Source: Lactuca virosa (Eukaryota > Streptophyta > Magnoliopsida > Asterales > Asteraceae). From it: a DNA stretch of 64,000 nucleotides. The notes below the pieces were generated by a model, which saw nothing but the letters and a program-made list of their open reading frames with translations, ran no database searches and was not told where the DNA came from. The DNA lies in NCBI GenBank assembly GCA_928212115.1, contig CAKMRJ010000001.1:373884449-373948448 (forward strand). Reading direction: 5' to 3'. Numbering within the stretch: the first letter of the stretch is position 1; each line of letters opens with the position of its first letter. A program made the translations under genes and the position numbers. Below, in pieces: positions 10,668-23,565 of the stretch.

Positions 10668-12250
10668 TGTAACACCCTATTTTTACATTTGCTATAGATT
10701 GTAATATAAGATGCTTATTATAAAATTAGAAATAAAAATAGATTACTTTTTAGCCAAAATAATAAACATAAACATGCAACACAATTTTTGTAGATATAAA
10801 GAACGCCCAAAACTGACTTCGTATGAAAAAAATTATGATTTTTCGAAGTTTCAGCGCAGTAGTATGCGACACAGAAATCAAAATTTAAAATCGATTATGT
10901 ATTAGCCAAAAAATTTAAACGAGAGTTGAAGATCTCGTAATTTCCAATCTGTCGATATAAAGAACATCGAGAATGGAGTCTGTATGAAGGAGTTATGAAT
11001 TTTACATGGTCTTTTACAGTGTAATCTTCAAAGACTATTAAATTTAAAATACGACAAGAGTTATTCAATGGAGTCTAGATAAACATTATAGTATTCGTCT
11101 ATAGCTACGTGTGAATATAAAGAACGTCGAAAACGGAGCTCGTATGTGAAAGATATGAATTTTTGAAGATTCGTGATTTTACCCGGCTAGGACGATGCAA
11201 CACCACATATATTCGCCACGTGTCATGTCCAAAATCCATCCCTGCTACTGAATTTAGGTGCGGAATGTTGCATACATAGCATGATGTACTTGGCGTTCGA
11301 GAAGAAGGGTTGTGGACCAACAAAATTTTTACACGTGTCACCCGAAGAAAGGAGCATCATCGACTTCGGGCGTGACGCGCTTATGTATAAGGCGAGACGC
11401 GCCTCCCCTGATGCCTATATATAGGAGCTAAAATTCAGTCATTTCCCACATAATCTGTTCTACTTTCTCTCTGAGTTCCTTCCCCCTTTTTTGGTCCGAC
11501 TTTCCCTAGTTTTTAGAGTGTTTTAGCGAGGTTGTGAGTCATCGTGGAGTCCAACAAATAGAAGCTTCGGGTCAGAGTTCTGCCCGCATATTTCCGATTT
11601 TTTCTAAGAATTCTTGTAAGTTATGCTGCACTTACTACGATTTTACTGTAACTTATATTCATAATTGTTATTCTGAATTTATATAAGATTTATCAGTGAT
11701 TCCACTCATAATACCGGTTGATATACTTATGGGAATGATGACTACACTAGATTTAGTGAGGCGTTTAAAGTGATATTTCCAAACAGTATACTCTGTATAC
11801 CAAACGTAACCTACCTCCAATATTATCTTACCTGGTTGTTCCTTATTTCGTAGATCCTTCAATACGCATTGGAATTAATGAAAGATCTAGTGTTTAGATC
11901 TAGATTGCCATAGAGACTAATAAGTTATAGTATCATAGGTTAAGTGTATTACTCGCTAGTTGGAGCCTCCAGATAGCTGTTAATTGTCTGAGTAATTGTC
12001 CAGGTGAGTTTTCTCCCTATACTATATATTATAGTATGTATCCTCTGTATGTTAGGATGTAGTTGCACTGTAGTATTAGGCAATTAGACTAGTTTAGTCA
12101 TATGCATATGTTGTGTTAGACTATTTGTATGTATGTCTACTATACATGTGATGATATATTATGTGGGGAGTTGAGAGAGGATCAAATTTATGTTAGAGAT
12201 ATTGTAGGATATAACTCCATTACAGAACATATAGAGCCATCAGTCATCAT
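10668..12250 (+). repeat. Decayed gypsy LTR, plus strand, 3' end unclear
   Basis: Starts TGTAACACCC. Three units of the shared ~160-bp U3 repeat are recognisable, with their TTATGA or TATGA cores at about 10834, 10994 and 11154. A TATA box (TATATATA) lies at 11416-11423. The downstream stretch 'AGGTGAGTTTTCTC' at about 12002 resembles the leader part of related LTRs. I see no clean TG...CA end, so the 3' limit is approximate. The TACAT before 10668 is a candidate target duplication, but its partner was not found. Confidence 0.55.
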
Positions 12251-12708
12251 TTCGGAATATGACTGGAAATAGGCATCATCGTGGGAGATCTCACACAACG
12301 TCGATGACCACCAAAAAAGAGAATCAAGCCAACGGGTTCATGGCCTGGAGCTCATACGGAACTAGACCTTGGATGGGGGCGAGATCTAACTCCATCTCGA
12401 AGCTTTCCCTACATCTTTCTCTTCGTCGCCTAGGAACATACACTCACACCTATCTCTAGCCAGGGTTTGTTCCTTATATAATTTTGATGCTGGAGCAGCA
12501 ACAAAACATGAGGCAGCCCCTCCCTCACACTTTGTCGTTAACAGGGACCAAATGGCTACTTTTAGTTCATAGACAAAAATAGTCCTTGAGGTTTGGTCAC
12601 TTTAAAAGTATAACCCCTTTCACCCTAAATTCTATTCAAACTAAGTTCCTAAAATGTACCAATGGACCCCCCTATTTCATCCTTCGTCCATTAAGGTCAT
12701 TGTAAATA

Positions 12709-12775
<67 letters not shown>

Positions 12776-12930
12776 TAATTAATTAATTACTTAATTACTT
12801 TACTATTAGATGGCAACAATCTTATAAATACATTTATAAATTAAAACCATAATGATTCTCTAATTATATAAATATAATTATTCTAAAATTTATATTCCTC
12901 CATAAAAATAAATAAACGAAAATTGGATGT
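12251..12930. other. Unassigned sequence with a (TTA)n microsatellite
   Basis: A 66-codon frame at 12259-12459 has no recognised motif. The segment at about 12550-12700 has the 'AGTCCTTGAGGTTTGG' style often seen in plant transposon ends. I could not find inverted termini, so I do not name it. Confidence 0.35.
12711..12774. repeat. (TTA)n microsatellite, about 21 units
   Basis: Uninterrupted TTA repeats. Confidence 0.95.
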
Positions 12931-14219
12931 TACATAGGGTTTGCTCATGCTCTCCAGCCTCTACCTTTTAGAAACCTTAACCATGAAACCCTAGCCTCTC
13001 ATCACTCCCTTCTTCATTCTTTGGTGATTATGGTGTCTTGGGAAGCTTTTGGTGTGAAGATTCAATAGTTTTTGGTGTACTTAGCACTGATCCAAGCTTC
13101 ACCAGCCTTCTTGATTCATTTTAGACTTATGTAAGCCTTCAAGCTTACACCTTTATGGTTATAGTTTTATGGATCTTGGTTTATATGTATGTTTGGTCCC
13201 TTTTGATGTATCTGAGTTGGGGTTTGGACAACTCTAGGGTTAAAGTTTGGATCTTTAAGTATTCCAGACCCATTGTGGTGCTAAGATCCGGACTTCATCT
13301 TGATTTGAGTATCATGTTTGTCTAAATGGTCGTTTTGGGTTAATGTGAGAATTAGGGTTTGAGTTTTGGACTTGGTTCGATGGTGTAATGGATAAAGTTT
13401 AGAAATTCATCCATTAAGTCCCTTAGAATCTTTAGTTATGAGTTTTTACGCTCTGGACCTTAAGGGTTAAGAGCTTAGTGGATTAAGTTGTCATGACGTT
13501 CTTCGCGACATGGTGGAGAGCTTGCCATATCATGGTCCGCAATGTATATCACGACTGTCTTGTCTTCTAGTGACCATGACATGACCAAGGAGTTGGTCGC
13601 GGAGCGGTTGTCTGTTGTGGTTGAAAGTTGACTTTTTGACCAGTTTGACTTTTGGTCAAACTTTGGTAGAATTGAGTATTTGACTAAGGATTGGTCTCGG
13701 TTTGGCATTAGGTAGCTTGGGTTAACTATTCTATTATTGAGGTTGCTGTTGAGCTTCTATTGATTAGTTCAGGTGAGTTTTCTCACTAGAGTATAGGACA
13801 CTAGGTGTCATTATGTGCTTTTATCTTTGTGACTCATGCATGGATGTTATATGGGAGAGGCATGTTGGGTGAGGCTTGTTTAGCTATTGGGTGAGGCTTA
13901 TTTATATGCATGATTGGGTGAGACCTGTTGGGCGAGGCTCGGTTGCTAGATTATTTGGGCGGTTATTGTATATGGTATCTTGGGGAACTCACTAAGATTT
14001 GTGCTTACAATTTTAAGTTTACTATTTCAGGTACTTCTTGTAGAAAAGGAAGGGGCACAACGTGCTCACATCTTCTATATGATTTGAGACATTCTTCATT
14101 TAAGATTTTGTACTCTGATTTGTGTTATAAAAATATCTAATGTTTAATCTGTATATCGAATGGTATGCATCATTGTGATTTTAATATGAAAATTTTGGTC
14201 GAAAATTTGGGACATTACA
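12931..14219 (+). repeat. 5' LTR remnant of old gypsy element E
   Basis: Ends GACATTACA at 14219, three bases before a primer binding site. Its last ~1.2 kb follows the D LTR in order: a stretch with 'TTTTGGTGTACTTAG' like D at 34070; closely spaced TTGAC motifs at 13628-13660; 'CAGGTGAGTTTTCTCAC' at 13770; and 'GGGGAACTCACTAAG' at 13982. The U3 end is lost, so the left boundary is approximate. Confidence 0.6.
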
Positions 14220-14222
14220 AGT

Positions 14223-14235
14223 TGGTATCAAAGCC
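14223..14235 (+). promoter_or_regulatory. Primer binding site of element E
   Basis: TGGTATCAAAGCC, one base different from the canonical initiator-Met site TGGTATCAGAGCC. It follows the LTR end directly. Confidence 0.75.
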
Positions 14236-14607
14236 TTGGTTTGAGGGATTCATGAAAGAACCCCTTTCTAAACTTTCGTATTTCTGAAAGACCCAAACTT
14301 TCATACTTCACAATATTGTTACTCCAAAACATGCTACATGCATATTTATAAACAATATTTTACATTGGTAATTTGATTACAAAAGACTGGATACAAACAG
14401 ACTAAGTTTTAGTATATTACATAACTACCCAGGATATTTAAGCTTTTATACAAACGAAAATCCAAGTACAAAAATAATAGTATAAACTATTCTAAATCTT
14501 CCAACAGTATATGACTATATTGGATTCTCATTACCTGCAATTGTTAAACACTGAGAGGGGTAAGCGGTGACGCTTAGTGAGTTGAATAATAGATGCAATA
14601 TAACGTT

Positions 14608-14612
<5 letters not shown>

Positions 14613-14666
<54 letters not shown>
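14613..14666. repeat. (TA)n(CA)n compound microsatellite
   Basis: Alternating TA followed by CA units, inside the solo LTR. Confidence 0.9.
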
Positions 14667-14667
<1 letters not shown>

Positions 14668-15399
14668 TTAATATGGCAGAAGCAAAGGGGTACAAGGAAC
14701 AACAAGGCATATGTGAAATGCGACAAGCTTTCCATATCAATCGATGATTTGATTCAATGATATACAATCAATAAGACATAACAATTTCAATACTTGATAT
14801 ACATCAATAACACTTTGGCACAAATGGCACAGAAGACATACGATTTTTGATTAAACATTTTGGTAGATTTCATGCTTTTAGCCCTATCTAACCTTCTGCT
14901 AATGCCATCAAATAGAGGTCATTCTCTTATGAGACATGCTCTACATGGCCAGAGGCTACATACTAGTACCACCGAGAATCTAAGTCCTTTCACTGATCAA
15001 ATGGTCAAAGTTACAACTTTACTACCATAATAGTGGAAAATAATAACACGAGATGATAACACAGAAAAGCACATAGCACATATAACAGATAACATACAAT
15101 TGTTCCTATATATTGAACTCACCGTGAAATAACCGGGGATTAAATGATAATTTGGGCAGCACTTCGGCTCTAAATATGACTTTCTGTGATGAAAACGGGG
15201 AATTCTAGTTGAAAACCAGCCTTATTCGGGCAGAGTTTCGCCTTGAAAATATGATTTTCTCGGGAACTTCGGAGCGTCGGGACTTGCTTCGGGTGTCGGG
15301 AATGATACCGGGACTTCAGGGGTGTAGGATAGGCTGAAAGAGAGGCTAAAGAGTGCAAGAGTGTGGAATTTGTACACAAAAACCGGAGGCTTCGCTTTC

Positions 15400-15407
15400 T
15401 ATTTATA
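15400..15407 (-). promoter_or_regulatory. TATA box of the solo LTR 14253-16438
   Basis: The minus strand reads TATAAATA. The nearest palindromic unit lies about 17 bp upstream on the minus strand. Confidence 0.6.
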
Positions 15408-15423
15408 GTGGCTGAAACTCGAA

Positions 15424-15619
15424 TTACGATGGGCGTAATCTTCAAGTACGCTGGGCGTACTGCTCTATTAGCCATTACGCTGGGCGTACAGCTTAGTATG
15501 TTGGGCGTACCCTGATGCGTGGCATCAGATGTGTCGAACCTGCGTGATACGTGTCGATTGCGAGGAATAGGCGACGTGGCCAATCTCGGACTGGGCGTAC
15601 TCCTGTACGCTGGGCGTAC
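15424..15619 (-). promoter_or_regulatory. Array of paired palindromes, GTACGCTGGGCGTAC type
   Basis: Six 15-bp units form three pairs: starts at 15424/15446, 15475/15496 and 15586/15605, spacings 22, 21 and 19. The first two pairs are 51 bp apart. The array lies just upstream of the TATA box. The arms GTACGC and GCGTAC are inverted repeats. The function is unknown; binding sites for a dimeric factor would be one explanation. Confidence 0.7.
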
Positions 15620-16443
15620 TTCGAATTTCCAAATTTCAAAAATTCGTAACTTTCGCGTACGAGCTCCATTTTTGACGTTCTTTATATCCACGCGTAGGTG
15701 AGATGATACTATACAACTTTCGTTTAGACTCTGTCGGCTAATTTTGACTTCATTTTTAATGTTATATTTTTAACGGGCCGGGACAGGAAAAGTCCGTTAA
15801 AAATTCATAACTTCTTCATCCGATGTCCGTTTTCGTCTGTCTTTTTACCGTTGTACTACTATTGACGAGACCTTCGATTCTCGTTTAGGTTGGGTCGGAT
15901 AAAAATCACTCGATCCTTATTTCGAGTTTTTAGCTGTCTACTGCTAATCCGAAACTTAGAAAAATCATAACTTCCTCATACGAAGTCAGATTTGAACGTT
16001 CTTTTATGAAAATTCTTGGTTTAACGAATAGTACGACTTTCATTTAGATCATAAGGGCTAAAAAGTAGTTTATCGAAAACTCACTTTTTACGTCATACGA
16101 CGTCGTGCTGGTTCTGTCGCGAAACTTCAAATAATCATAACTTCTTCGTTATGACTCGGATTTCGATGAGGTTTTCGTCTAAATGTTTCTAACGAAATTA
16201 TCTACATCTTTCAATAATATAATTATTTCAAATTTTATATTTTCGTTAAATTTCAATATTCGACTTTTTATTGGAATCTCATAAGACTTCCAATAGTTTC
16301 CGAGCAATTCTAAACATAGTTTTACTTCATTTATAGTAAAATCTATCTGTTAGAACTCAACGCTCAAATTACTTAATATTTCTTTATATTATTCACTTTT
16401 AAAATTACATAACACGATAACCGAACGTGTATGTTACAATTCA

Positions 16444-16933
16444 GGCTAGCACTGGGTGCGTCTGAACTCAAACTAAGGACTAAGATAATCTTTTTACATA
16501 ATGTTTTTCTAAAAAATGAGTTTTTATAAAAGGAAAAAGGATGTGATGCGTGCAATCAGCCCGAGCTCAAGTAAGTGATTCCCAGAATACCCATACATGT
16601 TGTTATGTTACATGTGTTATAGTATGATATGCATGCTAGAAGTTAGAATAAGGATTTGCTTAGGACTGCATGCTAGAAAGCTTGCTTAGGAGAGATGGCT
16701 TGTGCCTATTATGTAGATTGCTAGATATGTATGCTACTGTATATGATAAGGATCTTTAAGGAATTGCATGTTAAAATGGCCTGATCTTTCGATGCTTTAT
16801 TTCCTGATGGATTTACTGCTAGAATGTTGCTTGCTTTGTGCTATGTGAAACCAATATTGATGCTAATTAACTATTAAGCAGATACGTTAGTTTGCATGCC
16901 ACAAAGATTAAATAGTTGTAACATCACGAATTC
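16444..16933 (+). other. Leader of element E, resumed after the solo LTR
   Basis: Follows the D leader in order: 'CAGCCCGAGCTCAAGTAAG' at 16557 matches the D segment at 35852, then similar 'GCATGCTAGA' and 'GGAATTGCATG' motifs. It contains no gag before copia element A interrupts it at 16934. Confidence 0.6.
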
Positions 16934-17742
16934 TGATGGGTTTTGAGCATAACAACATCCTATGTGATCATGCAACACGAATTGCTTTGGATCTAAGTTT
17001 TTCACTAGTTATACATGCAAATAGAAATTCCAAAGCAATAACCCTAATACTAGCATACAATTTCGTAATCTATATGAAAACTAGGTTTAGAAAATTACCT
17101 TGCTTGCTATGTAGTAATAACAAGAATTCCTTTGGTTGATCTTGACTCTTGAAAGTTTAGTGCCTCAAGTGTTGCACCTCTAATGGAGTCACAAACACCA
17201 CTAGCAAAGGATGAGAGGAGAGAGGAGGTAAAGCACTATCAAAATCGGCTAGGGTTATCCAAGAAAGCATAGGGACGAAAATCATATGCTAGGGTTCCTT
17301 ATATAGCTGAGGCTGCTAGGGTTTTTAGGTGGAAACCCTAATTTCCTTACTTAGGCCTTAAGCAATCCATGGACCCCTACTCTAGAAGCCTAGGACGAAA
17401 TTATATAGGGCCTCCTATAGATTTCGTCCACTCCATCCATAAGGAGTCCATCAGCCCAACTTTGTAACTATCAATGATTTGCAAAACCAGTCCCCGTTTT
17501 TTTAATCAGTTCCTTAATCCCAAAATTAATTCTAAATTAATTTCTGATTAAATACTAATTAAATAATATGATTTCTAATAAATATATTATTCTTATAATA
17601 TATTAATAAATCATTTATTAACCTCTTTCTCCAAAATTCATCATGTCAAGTTGCTATGGTGAAGGCAACCCAAAAGGACCATGCTACCATCAAATCAAGT
17701 ACATACAATTTATAGTTATGGGCTTAGACACCTAATCCAACA
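16934..17742 (-). repeat. 3' LTR of copia element A (809 bp)
   Basis: On the minus strand it runs TGTTGGATTAGGTGTCTAAG to CAAAACCCATCA. The purine tract (minus strand CCAAGTGGGAGAC) abuts at 17743. The left flank AATTC at 16929-16933 is the candidate target duplication; its partner lies outside the window. Confidence 0.85.
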
Positions 17743-17784
17743 GTCTCCCACTTGGATAAGTCTAATAACTAATATTTCAAGTAT

Positions 17785-18550
17785 TGATGGGATTTTGAGC
17801 ATTCTAACACTCCTATGGTGTACATGCAACCCTAGAAACCTTGGATCTATGTTTGACTAAGATACATGCAAATAATTATTTTTCCAAGGTTCTTATCCTA
17901 ACTAGCATGGCATGGGATACTTGAATAAAATAAAACTAGTAGAATTACTTACCTTGTAGTAGTAGTTGATTGCTTGGAGTTTGAGAGCCTAGCACCAATA
18001 ATGTGGATGCCTCAAATGGAAGTCACAAATCACCACAAACTTGGAAACTTTAGAGAATAGTCACAAACTTCTTGAAATCGGCCCTCTTGGTTTACACACA
18101 TCAACTAGTGCTATTTCAAGAACCAAAGCCTTCTTTATATAGTGTGGTGGATTAGGGTTACATCCATGTAAACCCTAATACCCATGTCTTTTCATTTCCA
18201 TGAGATCCATGGGTTAAAGCTCCATGGAGTATCCATGGACTTTCCATGCAAGCCTAGCCCATTCCAAATAAGCATTAGCCCACACTATATAAATACAAGA
18301 GCCCATATTTAATTAGTCATACTTTTGATCTCTAAATTAATTCTAAATTAATTATAGATCAATACTAATTAAATAATATGATTTTATATTAATATATTAG
18401 GACTTATAATATATTAATAAATCATAACTTATACTATTCTCAAACGATTATCCATAAATTATTCGGGTGAAGTGCAACCCAAATGGACCATGCCGGGTTG
18501 GGTCAAGTACATACCAAATATAGTTATGGACTTAGACACTATATCCAACA
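17785..18550 (-). repeat. 3' LTR of copia element B (766 bp)
   Basis: Runs on the minus strand from TGTTGGATATAGTGTCTAAG to CCATCA. Closely matches the 5' LTR at 24734-25487; the largest difference I see is a 'TAAATTAATTC' stretch duplicated in this copy. The purine tract AAGTGGGAGAT (minus strand) follows at 18551. Confidence 0.9.
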
Positions 18551-19387
18551 ATCTCCCACTTGGATAAGTCTAATAACTATAGTTGCAAGTATGACTTCAG
18601 GAACCGATCAGCAATCGTAGCTCTTTAAACTCTGTTGAACTATGAAGCGCCATTTTAGATAAGTGATCATATAATCCTCTGTTCTAGATATCAGCCGGAC
18701 AAATACATGAAACATGGTCTTGCTTATTGTCCAGCATTTGTTTCCCGATTTCCGATTTGTTTGACATAGAACTTACCTGAACACATCAATTTAGTTCTGA
18801 CCGGGCCCGGTACATAGGTCAAAACAAAATCATCGAGGGGCCTAGATATCGCTTCTAATCCTAGAAGGAACAGATAAACTTCGACTCATTTGTTTGCTCT
18901 ACTACTTGTTGAACTACACACAAAGGCACGGTTTATAACATCGAGTTACCAATGCGTTTTCGTGCAATCAATGCATAACCAACTCATAGGCAACAAATCA
19001 TATCTCTAGGTTTGAAGATTTATATGATATTACCGTCTCACGATCACTCGAGATAAATTCCATGAAGTGATACAAGTGAGCATGGGTTGAATCCAATACT
19101 CAGAACTTATGAGCACTCATGAGTGCTGTAGCCCCGCTTTGTCTAACATCTTAGACCTCTACAAGCCAACCCATGACAGTCTTGATTCATATCTACTTCC
19201 AACATATGACCGACTGTGGAGAGTTTGAATAATATGATATAAACCATAACATAATTATTCTGGAAGTCAAAACATGCAAAAAGAAATAATAGTAAACGAT
19301 TGACAAGAGATAGCAACACTTTACTCATAAATATCAGCTTTTATTTATCATCAAAGGTCAATTACATTTTACAAATTTCAAGATTAT
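18551..19387 (-). other. 3' untranslated part of copia element B
   Basis: Non-coding. It matches the 3' end of copia-2 (about 63070-63815) in opposite orientation, including a stretch reading CTACGATTGCTGATC on the minus strand. Short frames here are chance. Confidence 0.7.
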
Positions 19388-22300
19388 CTAACTACTAAAA
19401 CTAATATCATCCTTCAGCCCTATGCTCCGAGCATGCTGGAGATGCTTAGCCCGAGTCAGTCCCTTCGTGAGGGGATCTGCTGGGTTCTCATCCGATGATA
19501 CCCTCTTTGCCACGAGGATTCCTTCTTCTATTCGATGTATGATGAAGTGATATTTTCTGTCAATGTGTCTGGATCTCCCATGATCTCTTGGTTCCTTGGC
19601 TAAGGCAACCGCACTATTGCTGTCACAGAAAATCTCCATTGGCTTCTTTATAGCTGGTACAACTCCAAGGTCTCCGATCAAGTTCTTTAGCCATATAGCC
19701 TCCTTTGATGCCTCGCTTGCTGCTATATACTCTGATTCACAAGTGGAATCAGCCACTGTCTCCTGCTTGGAACTTTTCCAAGTAATTGCCCCTCCGTTTA
19801 GAGTAAAGACCCAGCCCGACTGAGAGCGGAAATTATCCCTGTCAGTCTGAAAGCTAGCATCACTGTACCCTACAACTCTCAAGTCCTCACTGCCACCGAG
19901 GGTAAGGACCCAGTCCTTAGTCCTCCGTAGGTACTTGAGGATATTCTTTACCGCAGTCCAGTGTGCCTTCCTAGGGTCCCCTGATACCTGCTAACCATGC
20001 TCAAAGCAAAGGCTACATCAGGTCGAGTACACGTCATAGCATACATGATCGATCCTACAGCTGAAGCATAAGGTATTCGACTCATTTCTGCTATCTCAGC
20101 CTCAGTACTAGGGCTTTGTGTCTTACTCAATCTGGCGTTACTCTGGATGGGTAACTCTCCTTTCTTGGAGTTATGCATGTTGAACCTTTTCAACACTTTG
20201 TCCACATAGGTGCTTTGACTAAGTCCAATTAGTCTTTTACTCCTGTTTCTCAAAATCCTTATCCCTAGGATATAGGCAGCTTCTCCAAGGTCCTTCATAG
20301 CGAAACACTTCCCAAGCCAGGACTTTACTTCCTGCAGGGTTGGGATGTCATTTCCTATGAGTAGTATGTCATCCACATACAGTACCAAAAAGCTGACTAT
20401 ACTCCCACTAGCCTTGATATAGACACAAGATTCATCTTCACTCCTTGAAAAGCCAAATTCTTTGACTTTCTCATCAAAGCAAAGATTCCATCTGCGAGGT
20501 GCCTGTTTTAATCCATAAATGGATTTCTCGAGCTTACACACTCTACTGGGGTACTCTGTACTGACAAAACCCTCTGGCTGAACCATGTAAACATCTTCAG
20601 CCAAGTTTCCATTAAGGAAAGCGGTTTTGACATCCATTTGCCATATTTCATAATCATGAAATGCAGCAATGGCTAACAGAACCCTAATAGACTTAATCTT
20701 GGCCACTGGTGAAAAGGTCTCATCATAATCAACTCCCGGAGTTTGAGAATAACCCTTTGCAACCAGTCGTGCCTTATAAGTGTGTACATTACCATCCATG
20801 TCGGTCTTCTTCTTGAAGATCCATTTGCACCCAACTATCTTACGATCAGGTACATTGTCAACCAAGTTCCAAACTTGATTGTCATACATGGACTGTATCT
20901 CGCTATCCATAGCCTCTTTCCATTTAGCAGCCTCAGGGCCTGCCATGGCTTCCGTGTAGCTGTTAGGCTCATCCAGATTTACCAGTGTGTTATCACTGAT
21001 AAGTGTCTCACCTTCTGCAGTAATATGAAAACCATAATAATGCTCAGGTGCATTCCTAACTCTGGTGGAACGCCTCAGAGGTATAATTCTTCAGTCGGCT
21101 CAACAGGAGTTTCCTCCTCAGGTTGAGGGCTAGGTTTGAGGTTCCTTCACCACTTGACTCTTGAATTTCCTCAAGGTCAATTTGCCTCCCACTGTCTCCT
21201 TGGCTCATGAATTCTCTCTCTCGAAAGAATCCTCTTCTTGCTACAAAGACCACATTATCACTGGGTCTGTAGAAGATGTAACCAAAGGATTTCTGTGGGT
21301 AGCCGATGAAAATACACCTTTCGCTTCGGGGTTCGAGCTTATCGTGAGTCTCGCGTCTCACGAAAGCCTCGCAACCCCAAATCTTGATGTGGTCTAGATT
21401 GGGAACTTTTCCAGTCCACACCTCGTGAGGTGTTTTGGCAACCTTCTTTGTAGGGACTAGATTAAGGATATGGGCGAGTGTCTCTAAGGCATACCCCCAA
21501 AATGAGATTGGTAGCGAAGCTCGACTCATCATGGAACGAACCATGTCCAACAAGGTCCGATTGCGCCTCTCAGCTACACCATTCAACTGTGGTGTCCTAG
21601 GAGGTGTCAATTGTGAGACAATCCCACATTCCTTAAGATAGTCAAGGAACTCAGTACTAAGATACTCACCACCACGATCGGATCGAAGCATCTTAATGTT
21701 CCTGCCCAACTGATTCTCCACTTCTTGCTTAAACTCTTTGAATTTCTCAAAGGTTTCTGACTTATGCTTGATTAGGTAGACATATCCATATCTACTAAAA
21801 TCATCAGTAAAAGTCACATAGAACCGATTAGCATCTCTTGTGGCGGTTCTGAAGGGTCCACACACATCCGTGTGTATGAGGTCCAACAAACCTTCACCCC
21901 TAGCACAAGTGCCAGTAAAAGGTGACTTTGTCATTTTACCAAGCAAACAAGATTCACAACTATCATCTGACTTTAGGTCAAATGACTCCAAGACTCCATC
22001 CTTTTGGAGTTGGCCTATGCGTTTCTTGCTTACATGTCCAAGACGACAATGCCATAAGGATGCTTTATCTAAGCTAGTGGAAGAGTTAATACACAATACA
22101 TTATTTCCTAGATTATCTACAACAGATACAGTTTCATACACGCCATCACAAGGTAATGCTTTAAAATAAAGAACATTATTAAAGAAAGCATCAATACTAC
22201 CATTATTATTATCAAAATAAAAGGTAAAACCTTGTTTATACAATGCATGAAAGGAAATAACATTTCTTGCCATTTCTGGCGAATAATAACATTTATTCAA

Positions 22301-23425
22301 ATCTAATGTAAACCCACTATTTAGCACTAAGGAATAAACTCCTATCTTGGTGACAGGTGAAGCTTTCCTGTTTCCCATGATCAAGTTTATCTTTCCCTGC
22401 TCCACATTCTCACTTCTTTTTAGTCCCTGCAAATCACAACATATGTGAATACCACAACCTGTATCAAGGACCCAAGACTTAGAATGAGGTGAGTTATTAG
22501 ACAATATAGTGTATATACCTGCATGGTTGGGTTTTACTTTCCCATCCTTCAAATCTTGCTGGTACTTTGGGCAGTTTCGCTTCCAGTGCGACTTTTCATG
22601 GCAATAGAAGCATTCAGCCTCATTAGGGTTAGCAGAAGGAGTGACAAAACCTTTCTTGGTTTTGCTTGAAGAGGAGCCTTCAAGGGTCTTACCCTTGGTA
22701 CCCTTAGAAGGGTTCTTTCTCTTCTTCCCTTTGCCATGCCCGATTGCCAAGACATTGGCCGCAGTTGGAGTAGGAGTAGGAGTAGTAACAACCGACTTAC
22801 CCTTTAGACCACTTTCGGCGGTCTTCAAGAGTCCTTGAAGTTTGCTGAGGGTGACTTCTTCCTTGTTCATGTGATATGTCATGCGGAATTGATCATAACA
22901 CGATGGCAAGGAGTGCAAAATGATGTCTATTGCTAACTCCTCAGGGAAGTTCACATTCAGCTTCAGTAAACGGTCCACATACCTTTGCATTTTCTGCATG
23001 TGGCCCGTGATGGGTTCACCATCCTTCATTCGGGTTGTTATCATGGAGGAGATTATTTCATATCGCTCTTGACGAGCACTTTGATGGTAGCGGTCCATCA
23101 AGTCCTGGTGCATCTCAAAAGGATAATAGTCCTCATAGGACTTTTGGAGCTCGGCTGTCATGGTGGCCATCATGATGCATGCCACTTTTGTAGCATCTCT
23201 TTCATGTACCTCATATTCAGCAAGCTCTTCAGGAGTAGCAGTTGGCTCGGGTACCTTCAGCTCCTTGTCGAGAACATATTCTTTGTTCTCATACCGAGTG
23301 ACCATCCTGATGTTTCTGATCCAATCTGTAAAGTTGGACCCATCAAAGATGACTCTCCCACAAAGATTCATGAGAGAAAAGGAGCTAGTAGGGTTTGAGC
23401 CAGAAGCATTGTTATTGGAAGACAT
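19388..23425 (-). pseudogene. Copia gag-pol polyprotein of element B, frame-broken
   Basis: The first frame (23425-21056, 789 codons) starts at an ATG after the leader. It contains a UBN2-type Gag (about residues 15-210), a zinc knuckle CFYC...H...C (272-285), protease motif DTG (321-323), an integrase zinc site (H459, H464, C490, C493) and integrase triad D520, D583, E619. Small indels near 21060-21140 shift the frame. Reverse transcriptase continues in the frame ending at 19948, with TAFLNG and YVDD. A missing base near 19980 shifts again into RNase H (19882-19388; GYSDASF, ending with NPADPLTKGL). In the knuckle, the usual KGHW is KSHW. All catalytic residues looked for are present, so the breaks are recent in type. 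The clade within copia was not determined. Confidence 0.9.
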
Positions 23426-23514
23426 CTGAAAAGAAGAGGGAATAGATTAGATTAGATATAGAGATAGTCCTTAACAAAACACCCAAATGTAATATTAAGG
23501 CTAGGACCCAACAC

Positions 23515-23565
23515 AATATTTTATAACTTAGAAGAGGGATGCCGTAATCTAAGCTATAAGATATT
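23515..23565 (-). ncRNA. Conserved leader stem-loop, copia element B
   Basis: On the minus strand an 18-bp stem (16 Watson-Crick pairs, one G-U, one mismatch) encloses the 15-nt loop TTACGGCATCCCTCT. The stem sequence differs from those of the other copies while the loop is the same. It lies about 90 nt before the gag ATG. Confidence 0.65.

Larger units (their letters stand above)
14253..16438 (-). mobile_element. Solo gypsy LTR, minus strand, with target duplication ATTCA
   Basis: Flanked by ATTCA at 14248-14252 and 16439-16443. On the minus strand it runs from TGTAACATACACG to GGTTCTTTCA. It interrupts the leader of element E, which resumes at 16444. A reverse-strand TATA box lies at 15400-15407. 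Upstream of it are palindromic units of the GTACGCTGGGCGTAC type (15424-15619) and four ~160-bp repeat units at 15645, 15806, 15966 and 16136. No interior or second LTR is present, so recombination between LTRs has removed the rest. Confidence 0.85.

Noticed and set aside
10490..10675. Frame with a long Ile/Tyr repeat on the minus strand
   Set aside because: It is a translation of the (TA)n microsatellite.
12259..12459. 66-codon frame, possible small gene
   Set aside because: No recognisable domain, no relative in the window, surrounded by decayed repeats.
15424..15619. CRISPR-like array
   Set aside because: Short palindromes with unequal spacers in a plant LTR; no identical long repeats and no cas genes.
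15170..15691. 173-codon minus-strand frame
   Set aside because: Lies across the promoter segment and palindrome array of the solo LTR; no domain and not kept in related LTRs.
19948..23425. Functional copia polyprotein in element B
   Set aside because: Frames are interrupted by indels near 21060-21140 and 19980.
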